From assembly GCA_030065265.1 (NCBI GenBank), contig JASJCW010000040.1:1-33331 (forward strand): DNA of 33,331 bases, written 5' to 3'. This DNA comes from Prochloraceae cyanobacterium. GTDB lineage: Bacteria; Cyanobacteriota; Cyanobacteriia; Cyanobacteriales; JASJDA01. This document shows, piece by piece, positions 9,757-16,928 of this stretch (positions within the stretch are counted from its first letter, which is position 1; every line of letters starts with the position of its first letter). Below the pieces are notes generated by a model. That model did not search any database, was not told the DNA's origin, and saw nothing but the letters and a program-made list of their open reading frames with translations. The position numbers and the translations under genes were made by a program.

Positions 9757-10076
9757 ATCAAAGCTTCGATGCGATGAGAGTATCCCCAGGGTCTATTTTA
9801 TTTTTTTCACAAAAATTTAAATTCACTTTATAATAAGATACTTTAAATAATAAAATAAGTTTTCCAACTTAGTGCGATCGCACGAAACGAGCCATCGACT
9901 TAAATTCTTAACGGTCTGTTTATCTATCTCATTTGACTTTTAAGAATGGCGATCGACCTGGGGAACTAGGTTAAAATACTCCGCGTCATAGAGAAGCAAA
10001 TGGAAAGATAGAAAGATTACTTAAATATGAGGAAAATAGAGCGTTTTTTGTCGGGGAGATGATGTAACAACATACT
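9757..10076. other. spacer upstream of PATAN-domain gene
   Basis: About 320 bp with no credible coding frame. It holds one HIP1 site extended to the 12-bp palindrome GTGCGATCGCAC (9872-9883) and an AT-rich block around 9800-9860. The last 60 bases contain ATGTAACAACAT just before the start codon. No confident promoter or RNA element is seen. Confidence 0.4.
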
Positions 10077-10994
10077 ATGAATATCAAAAGTTCCTTAGAA
10101 ACTTTTTCATTGCTAGAATTATTACAATTAATAGGTTCTGGTTCAAAATCTGGTAAACTAACCATTTATACACCGTCAGAGTCCCAAGTTCCTGGCAAAA
10201 AATCGACATATCATCTCTGGTTTGATAAAGGAAGATTGGTCGCAGTCACAGTTAATTCTCAAAATTCTGACTTAATCGCTTCAATTGAAAATCGTGGCTG
10301 GCTCAAAAGAAGAGTAATTGAAAAACTAGAAAATCTTTGCCCTACCGGAGTTGCTTTAGGCTCTCACCTCAAGAGTATGGGAGTTCTCAAGCCAGAACAA
10401 CTTCAACTCCTATTTCAAATTAAACTCGAGCAAATATATCATTTATTTGAAAATTCCTCCCAAGTATCCGATTACCAAGTTACTTTTTTAAAAATTCCCG
10501 ATCCTTCAGCTTTACCTTGGATGGAAATGACTGGAGTAAGAATTACGGCCAGACAAGTAGCTTTACTCGCTTTGAGAAAAGTAAGAAGATGGGACGGGAT
10601 TACTTCACTTCATCCATTACCTCCTCAAACTTCGGCTTTAGAAAAGCTAACCATAAAACCTGATTTCGTACTCGATCCTCTAGAATTACTAATCTGGAAA
10701 AAAGCCGATGGGATTACTACAATCGAAAATATTGCCAAACAGTTACATCAATCTTTAACCAACGTACAAAGATCCGCTTTTAAATTAGTTGTAGCTGGAG
10801 TCTTGTCAGAAATTCCCCAATCTCAAGTCAAAATTAGAGCCAGTTTAGCACCAAAACCCCTATTTCCGATCGCAGCGATTAATAATACCATCGCTTCCCT
10901 CGGCAAGCAAATAGAAACCCAACCTGCTTTAGGAGTATCTTGGTTACAAAGTATTGTCAATTTCGCTTTACTAGTAATTCTTTTAGTGCCTTAA
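10077..10994 (+). CDS. PATAN/DUF4388 domain protein
   Basis: A 305-residue protein with an N-terminal PATAN (DUF4388) domain, the module found at the N-terminus of cyanobacterial PatA-type response regulators such as PatA, PixG and TaxP1. Signatures are SLETFSLLELLQLIGSGSKSG (about 5-25), GKLTIY, and the HLWFDKGRLVAVTVN strand pair (about 46-60), followed by a helical region with the FQIKLEQIYHLFE motif. No CheY-like receiver follows; instead the remaining half is helical, with a region (IENIAKQLHQSLTNVQRSAFKLVVAGVL) resembling a winged-helix-like C-terminal part of such proteins. It ends in a short hydrophobic tail (WLQSIVNFALLVILLV) that could contact the membrane. Its role is probably in signalling to motility or development machinery, but no target is evident. 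A heptamer array begins 7 bp after the stop. Confidence 0.72.
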   Translation: MNIKSSLETFSLLELLQLIGSGSKSGKLTIYTPSESQVPGKKSTYHLWFDKGRLVAVTVNSQNSDLIASIENRGWLKRRVIEKLENLCPTGVALGSHLKSMGVLKPEQLQLLFQIKLEQIYHLFENSSQVSDYQVTFLKIPDPSALPWMEMTGVRITARQVALLALRKVRRWDGITSLHPLPPQTSALEKLTIKPDFVLDPLELLIWKKADGITTIENIAKQLHQSLTNVQRSAFKLVVAGVLSEIPQSQVKIRASLAPKPLFPIAAINNTIASLGKQIETQPALGVSWLQSIVNFALLVILLVP

Positions 10995-11000
10995 TTGTTA

Positions 11001-11084
11001 GGTAAGAGGCAAGAGGTAATAGTTAATAGTTAATAGGTAATGGGTAATAGTTAATAGGTAAGAGGCAATAGGCAAGAGGCAATA
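11001..11084. repeat. heptamer tandem repeat, 12 units, consensus GGYAAKA
   Basis: Twelve uninterrupted 7-bp units: GGTAAGA, GGCAAGA, GGTAATA, GTTAATA (twice), GGTAATG, GGTAATA, GTTAATA, GGTAAGA, GGCAATA, GGCAAGA, GGCAATA. It is the same repeat class as the 13-unit array at 29246-29336. Short tandemly repeated repetitive (STRR) heptamers are known in cyanobacterial intergenic DNA. Confidence 0.9.
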
Positions 11085-11135
11085 AGATTTCTTGCAACAT
11101 TAGGTTGAAACACCTTAAATATTTTGACAATTCTA

Positions 11136-11675
11136 ATGAAAGAACAAGCAGAAATCTATAAATTATTTGAACGAGCAAATGAGCTTTGGTTTGGTTATGA
11201 ATGTAGGCTTAATGAAGCATACTCATTTTACCAAGAGATTTACAAACAAAATCCGAGCGATCCAGTAATTCTTTATCAGTTAGCTAATGTATTTTGGGCT
11301 TTTGAAGAGTTCGAGCGAGCCAAAGAAATGATTTCTCTTGCGATTGAAAATCAAGAAGATCTCAGTGAATATGGAAAAGAAATATTAGCACGAGAAAAAG
11401 CAAGGCTACTTGAAACTACATCTTTTATAACTCCTCTACCACTACCACCTAACGAATTGAGTTTAAAAAACCTCCAAGATCTGAAATTTCCAAATTCCGA
11501 CTGGGTTTTTATTAGCGGTGCTGCTGAAGAGAGGAGAATGTTTTATTTAGCTATCTGTGCTATGTGTTCAGCAGTTAATGATGCGGAATCACCAAGAGAG
11601 ACAATCGAATGGTACGACAAAAATGATGAATGTTTAGATGATTTGCAACTTATGCGACAGAAACAAAACGAATAA
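11136..11675 (+). CDS. TPR-like protein of unknown function
   Basis: A 179-residue soluble protein. Its first half is helical with a TPR-like pattern: AYSFYQEIYKQNPSDPVILYQLANVFWAFEEFERAKEMISLAIE (about residues 25-70) has the paired-helix spacing and the A-F/Y/A positions of tetratricopeptide repeats. The second half includes a proline-rich linker (TPLPLPPNEL) and a Cys/Met-rich helix (MFYLAICAMCSAVND), and is not assigned to a family. It could be an immunity- or scaffold-type protein. The frame opens at a TTG at 11124, but the ATG at 11136 (MKEQAEIYK) is a more likely start; no clear ribosome-binding site is seen. It lies downstream of the PATAN gene across a repeat array, so co-transcription is uncertain. 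Confidence 0.6.
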   Translation: MKEQAEIYKLFERANELWFGYECRLNEAYSFYQEIYKQNPSDPVILYQLANVFWAFEEFERAKEMISLAIENQEDLSEYGKEILAREKARLLETTSFITPLPLPPNELSLKNLQDLKFPNSDWVFISGAAEERRMFYLAICAMCSAVNDAESPRETIEWYDKNDECLDDLQLMRQKQNE

Positions 11676-12035
11676 ATTTTGCTAAGTTTTAAAGTAATTA
11701 ATTAGATAGAAAAAGTTTTATATTTCAAGTAACTTAATATTAATTAAAAATTATAGCGAAAATCAAGATCGAAAACCCGAAACCTTGAAAAGTCCGATTA
11801 TACACAAGCTCAAATTTAGCCCGATCGCTTCTAGAATTGAATTGATACCAATTCTGTTTAAAGTTCCTACACTTTGGTGAAGAAAGCGCACCGCGATTAG
11901 GCCCTCTTGGCTTAAGATCTGAGCAAGCAGGCAAGAAGGTTTAAAATTAGTAATCCAAGTATAATAGGTAAACTCCTGACCCCTGACCCCTGACCTCTGA
12001 CCTCCTACCTAGACCGACTAACCTCTGACCTCTTT
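11676..12035. other. spacer between TPR-like gene and recQ
   Basis: This 360 bp convergent spacer is AT-rich at its left end and holds the heptamer array at 11974-12029 at its right end. A 64-codon minus-strand frame (11740-11934) shows no family features and I do not call it. No clear terminator for either neighbour is seen. Confidence 0.4.
11974..12029. repeat. heptamer tandem repeat, 8 units, consensus CYCTGAC
   Basis: Units are TCCTGAC, CCCTGAC (twice), CTCTGAC, CTCCTAC, CTAGACC, GACTAAC and CTCTGAC; the middle ones are decayed but keep the 7-bp register. It lies just past the recQ stop. The reverse complement, GTCAGRG, resembles the pair at 2458-2471. Confidence 0.8.
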
Positions 12036-14153
12036 TTATTCCTGCTCCCGTTTCCACCAAGCGCGGACTAATTTTATTTCATCGTAACTGTAACTTTTGC
12101 CGATATGTTCTCTGATTGTTTTGAGAGATTCAGAGCCATTCTTTTTAATAGCATCTAAGATTATTTTTTGTCTTTCTTTTTCCACCAATCGATCTAAATT
12201 AACCGGCTGTTTCATCTCAATTAATTCTGATAGATGAGTGTAAACAGTGGTCGGAAAAAAGCCCCTTTGTTTAGCTATTTCTTGAGGATTTAACCCTTGC
12301 TGATGGAACTGTAAAGTGATTGTTTGGCTGTGAGTTGGTAGAGGAACTGGAGGTTTTTGCGTTGCACAAAAATCGCGAATTTCGGAAATAAAACGATCGC
12401 CATATTGTTCTAGTTTATATTGATTGACTCCAGAAATACGGCCCATTTCTTCAGGATTTTGCGGCTTGCTTCGTGCCATTAATTTTAAAGTAGAATCGGC
12501 AAAAATAATATAAGGAGCAACAGAATTGCGATCGGCGATATACTTGCGTAAACTTTTCAAGCGATCGAACAGTATTTCTGTTTCCGAGACGTAAGCATCT
12601 ACTAAACTTTGAGAATCAGATCTTTTATTAACAGCAATATGAACTTCGCGCTGCTTTCTTAAAATTTCCCAACTAGCTTTATTTAGTTTTAAAACTCGAT
12701 AACCGTCAGTAGTTTCGCCAACTAAATTTTGATTTAATAAAGCCCGAGCTAAAACTTTCCACTGGGCGATCGTTTTATCTTTACCAATACCGTAAGTAGA
12801 AAGTAGATGATGGCCGTATTGAAATACTTTTTTCTTTTTCGAGCCGCGCAAGACATCAATGATATGAACGATACCAAATTTTTCTTTGCAACGAGCTACG
12901 CAAGAAAGAAATTTTTGCGCTTCGATCGTCCAATCTTCGATCGGTTTGGGATTGAGACAATTATCACATCTGCCGCAATTACCGGCAAATTTTTCGCCGA
13001 AATAACTCAATAAAACAGTGCGACGACATTCTAAACCTTCTGCATAGTCTACCACTCGGTTTAATTGCTGTTTGGCAATTCTTTGCTCTTGAGGATCTTC
13101 TTTTTGTTCGATAAAGTAGTCTATTTTTCTAGTATCCCCAGCACTGTAAAATAAAATACACTGAGCCGGCTCTCCATCTCTTCCAGCTCGTCCCGATTCT
13201 TGATAGTATCTTTCTAAATTGCTCGGCAGATCGTAGTGCAAGACAAAACCGACATCGGGCTTATTAATTCCCATTCCAAAAGCCACTGTCGCCACCATGA
13301 TTTGCACGTCATCCCGCAAAAAACGATTTTGATGGGAAGTTCGGTCGGCTTCTTCCATGCCAGCGTGATAAGGTAGTGCTTTGATGCCATCTTTTTGCAA
13401 TTTAAAAGCGATTTCATCGACGCTGCGACGGGATAAACAATAAACTATTCCCGCTTTTTGATTGTTTCTGATGTAATTTAGTAAAACTTGATAGCTGCGA
13501 TTGTTTTTCGGGCGAATTTCATAGTATAGGTTGGGGCGATCGAAACTGCTAATGTGGACGATCGCATTTTTAAGCCCTAATTGTTCGATAATATCTTGTC
13601 TGACTCTTTTGGTTGCCGTTGCGGTTAAAGCGATCGTCGGAACTTTTCTGTATCGTCGCCGCAATTGGATCATTTGCCTGTATTCTGGACGAAAATCGTG
13701 GCCCCATTCCGAGACACAATGAGCTTCATCTACTGCAAAAGTCGCTATGCCGATTTTTCTGGCGATGCGATCGAGAAATTCAATAAATCTACTAGTTAAA
13801 AGTCTTTCTGGGGCGATATAGAGCAGTTTAATTTTACCGTTAATAATTTGTTCTTGGCGCGATCGCATTTCTTGCCAGTCGATACTACTATTTAAAAAGG
13901 TCGCACCGATGCCGTTATCTACCAGGCTATCTACTTGATCCTGCATTAGAGCAATTAAAGGCGATACTACTACAGTCAGGCCCGGTTTTAGTAAAGCTGG
14001 TAATTGATAGCAAAGAGATTTACCTCCACCCGTCGGCATAATTACGAGGAGATCTTTGTTTTTTATTGCTTGTTCGATGATTTGACGCTGTCCGGGACGA
14101 AAGCGATCGTAGCCAAAAAATTGTTTTAATGCTTGTTCTAAGGACTGCACCAT
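12036..14153 (-). CDS. recQ: ATP-dependent DNA helicase RecQ
   Basis: A 3'-5' superfamily 2 DNA helicase for recombinational repair and stalled-fork processing. The 705 residues show all expected modules. The helicase core has Walker A TGGGKS (41-46), Walker B DEAH (142-145), the SALTAT-type motif III (ALTATAT, about 175-181) and motif VI QESGRAGRDG (318-327). The RQC zinc site is formed by Cys376, Cys393, Cys396 and Cys399 (GNCGRCDNC). An HRDC domain lies at about 520-600 (LVDAYVSETEILFDRLKSLR ... ISGVNQYKLEQYGDRF). A C-terminal helix-turn-helix-like segment (about 612-645: FHQQGLNPQEIAKQRGFFPTTVYTHL) is typical of longer bacterial RecQ proteins. It diverges from the DUF427 gene and appears monocistronic. 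Length and motifs are all normal. Confidence 0.96.
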   Translation of the reverse strand: MVQSLEQALKQFFGYDRFRPGQRQIIEQAIKNKDLLVIMPTGGGKSLCYQLPALLKPGLTVVVSPLIALMQDQVDSLVDNGIGATFLNSSIDWQEMRSRQEQIINGKIKLLYIAPERLLTSRFIEFLDRIARKIGIATFAVDEAHCVSEWGHDFRPEYRQMIQLRRRYRKVPTIALTATATKRVRQDIIEQLGLKNAIVHISSFDRPNLYYEIRPKNNRSYQVLLNYIRNNQKAGIVYCLSRRSVDEIAFKLQKDGIKALPYHAGMEEADRTSHQNRFLRDDVQIMVATVAFGMGINKPDVGFVLHYDLPSNLERYYQESGRAGRDGEPAQCILFYSAGDTRKIDYFIEQKEDPQEQRIAKQQLNRVVDYAEGLECRRTVLLSYFGEKFAGNCGRCDNCLNPKPIEDWTIEAQKFLSCVARCKEKFGIVHIIDVLRGSKKKKVFQYGHHLLSTYGIGKDKTIAQWKVLARALLNQNLVGETTDGYRVLKLNKASWEILRKQREVHIAVNKRSDSQSLVDAYVSETEILFDRLKSLRKYIADRNSVAPYIIFADSTLKLMARSKPQNPEEMGRISGVNQYKLEQYGDRFISEIRDFCATQKPPVPLPTHSQTITLQFHQQGLNPQEIAKQRGFFPTTVYTHLSELIEMKQPVNLDRLVEKERQKIILDAIKKNGSESLKTIREHIGKSYSYDEIKLVRAWWKREQE

Positions 14154-14193
14154 GATAAAATTATTAACTGTCTGGAGACATTTTAAAATTATC

Positions 14194-14222
14194 CCTCCGA
14201 TCGAAGCGGTACTTTTCGGAGG
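14194..14222. other. inverted repeat in recQ/DUF427 divergent spacer
   Basis: CCTCCGA (14194-14200) and TCGGAGG (14216-14222) form a perfect 7-bp GC-rich stem with a 15-nt loop, in an otherwise AT-rich 148 bp spacer between two divergent genes. It could be an operator or a hairpin in the leader of recQ or of the DUF427 gene. Confidence 0.45.
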
Positions 14223-14301
14223 AAATCAATCTCCTTAAAAATATCGTACCATCAATTGAATTTCTCACTTTAATAACAGATAAAGAAGAATAAAAAATAA
14301 G

Positions 14302-14586
14302 ATGCCAAAAGCTATTTGGAATGGTGCTGTTTTAGCCGAAAGCGATAACTGCGAATTACTCGAAGGTAATCAATATTTTCCCCCAGATTCGATTAAAAAA
14401 GAATATTTTACATCTACTGAAAGTCACACTTCTTGTGCTTTAAAAGGTCAAGCGAGCTACTATACAATCGTAGTAGACGGTCAAGAAAATAAAGACGCTG
14501 CTTGGTATTATCCTAATCCCAAACCAGGATACGAAAGAATTAAAAACTACATCGGTTTTTGGCGCGGTGTCAAAGTGGAAGCATAA
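14302..14586 (+). CDS. DUF427 domain protein
   Basis: A small complete protein (94 aa) that matches the DUF427 family over its whole length. The conserved core is visible as KAIWNGAVLAESDNC, then the EGNQYFPPDSIKKEYF segment, HTSCALKGQASYYTI, and AAWYYPNPKPGYERIKNYIGFW near the end. The family is a compact all-beta fold widespread in bacteria; its biochemical role is not established. No signal peptide or membrane segment is present. It is divergent from recQ and convergent with trpE, so is probably its own transcription unit, ending in the HIP1-containing hairpin at 14621-14665. The ATG at 14302 gives the family start MPKAIWNG. Confidence 0.88.
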   Translation: MPKAIWNGAVLAESDNCELLEGNQYFPPDSIKKEYFTSTESHTSCALKGQASYYTIVVDGQENKDAAWYYPNPKPGYERIKNYIGFWRGVKVEA

Positions 14587-14620
14587 AAATAGCCAAAATA
14601 ATTTTAAATCAATCTCAAAT

Positions 14621-14665
14621 AAAGGCGATCGCATTGACATTGTCAAACTAGCGCGATCGCTTTTT
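14621..14665. terminator. HIP1-based bidirectional terminator between DUF427 gene and trpE
   Basis: Two GCGATCGC octamers (14625-14632 and 14653-14660) can pair with each other, with an inner TTGAC/GTCAA hairpin between them. AAAG precedes the left arm and TTTTT follows the right arm, so each strand ends in a U run. It sits between convergent genes. Confidence 0.5.
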
Positions 14666-14702
14666 AAAAATCGCCTTCAGCTATGCGATCTTGTTTTGGC
14701 GA

Positions 14703-16238
14703 TTAACTCAAACAACGAATCGCTTCTAACAAAGCTTTGGCTTTATTGAGGGTTTCTTGGTATTCTTTTTCTGGATTTGAATCTGCCACTAAACCAGCAC
14801 CAGCTTGTACCGAAACGGAGTGTTTATTACCTCCGAGGGGACGAACTATCATCGTCCGAATCGTAATCGCACTGTTTAATTGACCTTCAAAATCATAATA
14901 GCCGTAAACTCCCGAATAAGGCCCTCTTCTTTCTGGCTCTAATTCCTGTATAATTTCCATAGCTCGAATTTTCGGCGCGCCGCTTACTGTTCCGGCCGGA
15001 AAACAGGCTTTTAATAAGTCCCAAGCTGTTTTATTCGCTTCTAATTCTCCAACCACGTTACTAACAATGTGCATGACGTGGGAATATCGCTCGATAGTCA
15101 TCAATTGGTCTACCGTAATAGTCCCTTTAGTACAAACTCGACCCAAATCGTTACGACCTAAATCCACTAACATGACGTGTTCGGCGATTTCCTTGGGATC
15201 TTGTAATAATTCTTCAGCTAAAGCATCGTCTTCGACAATGTTTTTCCCCCTCGGCCTAGTTCCGGCGATCGGTCTGACAGTTGCCTTTATTTTGCCGTTC
15301 TCGGTGCGATCGGCTTTAACCATGACTTCTGGAGAAGAACCAATGATTTGCCAGTCTTTAAACTGATAATAAGCCATGTAGGGAGATGGATTGATCGGAC
15401 GTAAAGACCGATATAAATCGAAAGGATGACCCGTGTAAACCGTCGATAAACGCTGAGATAAAACTACTTGAAATATATCTCCAGCGCGGATATATTCTTT
15501 AGCTTTGAGGACGTTGGCGCAAAATTTTTCTTTAGAAGTATTGCTAGTATATTTTTGCTCTTGTTGAGTTTGAGCGTTAATTACTTCGGGAGATAGCCAA
15601 GAAAGAGGTTTAGCTTCTACGGGAAGGGGTAATTGTAATTTTAAGACCAATTTAGTGACCCGATCGCAAGCTGCTTGATATGCTGCTTCGAGATCTGAAT
15701 TGTTTTGCAAGTCAGCATAAGCGATCGCCCAAATTTTCTGTTTAACGCGATCGAAAATAATTTGATTGTCTATTTGCATCCAAATTCCGTCGGGTAAATC
15801 CCCATCTCGAGCCGGATAAACTGAAACGGTTGGCTCGATCCATTTAATTAGTTCGTAACCCCAAAACCCAAACAAACCCCCTATTCCTGGAGGCAATTGA
15901 GGCAATTTAACCGGATGAATCGGCTCGATACATTTTAAAGCAACCTCGAAGGGATTACCTTCAAAATGTGCGATTGAACCGTCGCGAAAAGTTTGAATTA
16001 TTTGATTATCTTTTGCTTCTAAAATCCAGAGCGGATCGCAACCCAAATAGCTGTATCTTCCTAATTTTTCTCCTCCTTCTACGGACTCTAGCAAAAAATT
16101 GTAGGGCTGAGAGGCGCAAACTTTATACCAAGCAGAAACAGGAGTTTCTAAATCTGCGGGCCATTCTTGATAAACAGGAACAAAATTGCCCTGTTGTGCC
16201 AGGGCAGAGAATTGAGAAAAATCAGGAAAGATCGTCAT
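14703..16238 (-). CDS. trpE: anthranilate synthase component I
   Basis: Catalyses chorismate plus ammonia or glutamine to anthranilate, the first committed step of tryptophan synthesis, together with the TrpG amidotransferase (not in this window). The 511-residue protein has the N-terminal Trp-binding motif LLES (49-52), in which the Ser normally mediates feedback inhibition. It also has the chorismate-binding core: IFQVVLSQRL, GSSPEVMV, TVRPIAGTRPRG, MLVDLGRNDLGRVC and FPAGTVSGAPKIRAMEII, ending with QAGAGLVADSNPEKEYQET. Length is typical. The motifs fit TrpE rather than the shorter PabB. It is alone on its strand; psaD lies 118 bp upstream, separated by a strong inverted repeat, so it probably has its own promoter in that gap. 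It is convergent with the DUF427 gene. Confidence 0.95.
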   Translation of the reverse strand: MTIFPDFSQFSALAQQGNFVPVYQEWPADLETPVSAWYKVCASQPYNFLLESVEGGEKLGRYSYLGCDPLWILEAKDNQIIQTFRDGSIAHFEGNPFEVALKCIEPIHPVKLPQLPPGIGGLFGFWGYELIKWIEPTVSVYPARDGDLPDGIWMQIDNQIIFDRVKQKIWAIAYADLQNNSDLEAAYQAACDRVTKLVLKLQLPLPVEAKPLSWLSPEVINAQTQQEQKYTSNTSKEKFCANVLKAKEYIRAGDIFQVVLSQRLSTVYTGHPFDLYRSLRPINPSPYMAYYQFKDWQIIGSSPEVMVKADRTENGKIKATVRPIAGTRPRGKNIVEDDALAEELLQDPKEIAEHVMLVDLGRNDLGRVCTKGTITVDQLMTIERYSHVMHIVSNVVGELEANKTAWDLLKACFPAGTVSGAPKIRAMEIIQELEPERRGPYSGVYGYYDFEGQLNSAITIRTMIVRPLGGNKHSVSVQAGAGLVADSNPEKEYQETLNKAKALLEAIRCLS

Positions 16239-16272
16239 TTCAAGTTGGGATGATAGAGTCTTTATTACTCAT

Positions 16273-16328
16273 TAAAAATTAAAAATGCAAGCTTAAAAAT
16301 TAAGATAATTTTGCATTTTTAATTTTTA
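16273..16328 (-). terminator. 18-bp perfect inverted repeat between psaD and trpE
   Basis: The 18-base arms 16273-16290 and 16311-16328 are perfect reverse complements around a 20-nt AT-rich loop, which itself contains CTTA/TAAG. The arms are A/T-rich with a GC core (TGCA). Outside the arms, TTGGGATGATAG (16245-16256) and CTATCCCAA (16329-16337) also nearly pair. The position right after the psaD stop suggests a psaD terminator that insulates trpE. Confidence 0.7.
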
Positions 16329-16356
16329 CTATCCCAATTTTTGTTTGAGCGAACAC

Positions 16357-16785
16357 TTACACTTCGTAAGTTGCTTTACCAGAGAACTTAATAGTAGCTG
16401 GGTTTGGGTTGTCGCCAATTTTTCTGTCAACTTTACCGTTGAAAGGACGGCCTTCGTTAACTTTTTCTGGGAAAACACCATCTGCTGGGTGGAGATATTG
16501 AACTTCACCGCTAGGATAAATGCGGTAGACTTTATAATCTTCCATTCTGGGCTTAAACTTAGTTCTTAATTGAGTTCCTAAAGCTAAGCATTGTTCTTTG
16601 CGAGCAAAATAAAGAAGATTTTCTCCTTCATTCATGATAGCTGCGCCACCAGTAGGCATTTCAAATACTTGTTCTTTGCTGCTAGTCCAAGTGATAGCAT
16701 ATTTTTCTTCTGTTTCAGCAGCAGTCAACAAACCTCCAGTGCTGCCACCGAATTTAGGAGTTTTACCTTTAAGTTCTTCGGCCAT
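16357..16785 (-). CDS. psaD: photosystem I reaction center subunit II (PsaD)
   Basis: Stromal-side peripheral subunit of photosystem I that forms the ferredoxin docking site together with PsaC and PsaE. The 142-residue sequence shows the full family pattern: [14 protein letters not shown] near the N-terminus, [44 protein letters not shown], the basic docking stretch [20 protein letters not shown], and [17 protein letters not shown]. The length equals that of other cyanobacterial PsaD proteins. The gene is monocistronic: a strong inverted repeat follows it, and the upstream 143 bp carry an HLR1-like site and a -10 box. This makes light-dependent regulation by RpaB a reasonable inference. Confidence 0.98.
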   Translation of the reverse strand: MAEELKGKTPKFGGSTGGLLTAAETEEKYAITWTSSKEQVFEMPTGGAAIMNEGENLLYFARKEQCLALGTQLRTKFKPRMEDYKVYRIYPSGEVQYLHPADGVFPEKVNEGRPFNGKVDRKIGDNPNPATIKFSGKATYEV

Positions 16786-16865
16786 AATTGTAATTTTTCT
16801 ACTTTTGGTATATGGAAATTAGATTGATGAAGCTTGGAAAAATAATGCCTTACTCCACTGTGGCT

Positions 16866-16915
16866 ATATTATCTTGAGGTCACACCCCTCTGGTGGCAAT
16901 ATCAAGAACTGTAAC
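16866..16915 (-). promoter_or_regulatory. candidate psaD promoter with HLR1-like (RpaB) site
   Basis: On the minus strand, GTTACAGTTCTTGATATT (plus coordinates 16898-16915) resembles the HLR1 direct repeat (G/T)TTACA(T/A)(T/A)NN(G/T)TTACA(T/A)(T/A): 7 of 8 positions match in the first half and 6 of 8 in the second. TAATAT (16866-16871) lies 26 bp further on and could be the -10. HLR1 just upstream of the core promoter is the arrangement known for RpaB-activated photosystem I genes. Confidence 0.45.
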
Positions 16916-16928
16916 AGTTTGTTATTTT

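Noticed and set aside
11740..11934. 64-codon minus-strand open frame between the TPR-like gene and recQ
   Set aside because: No ribosome-binding site, no domain, composition typical of a random frame in AT-rich DNA; it ends in a poly-hydrophobic stretch read from AT-rich sequence.
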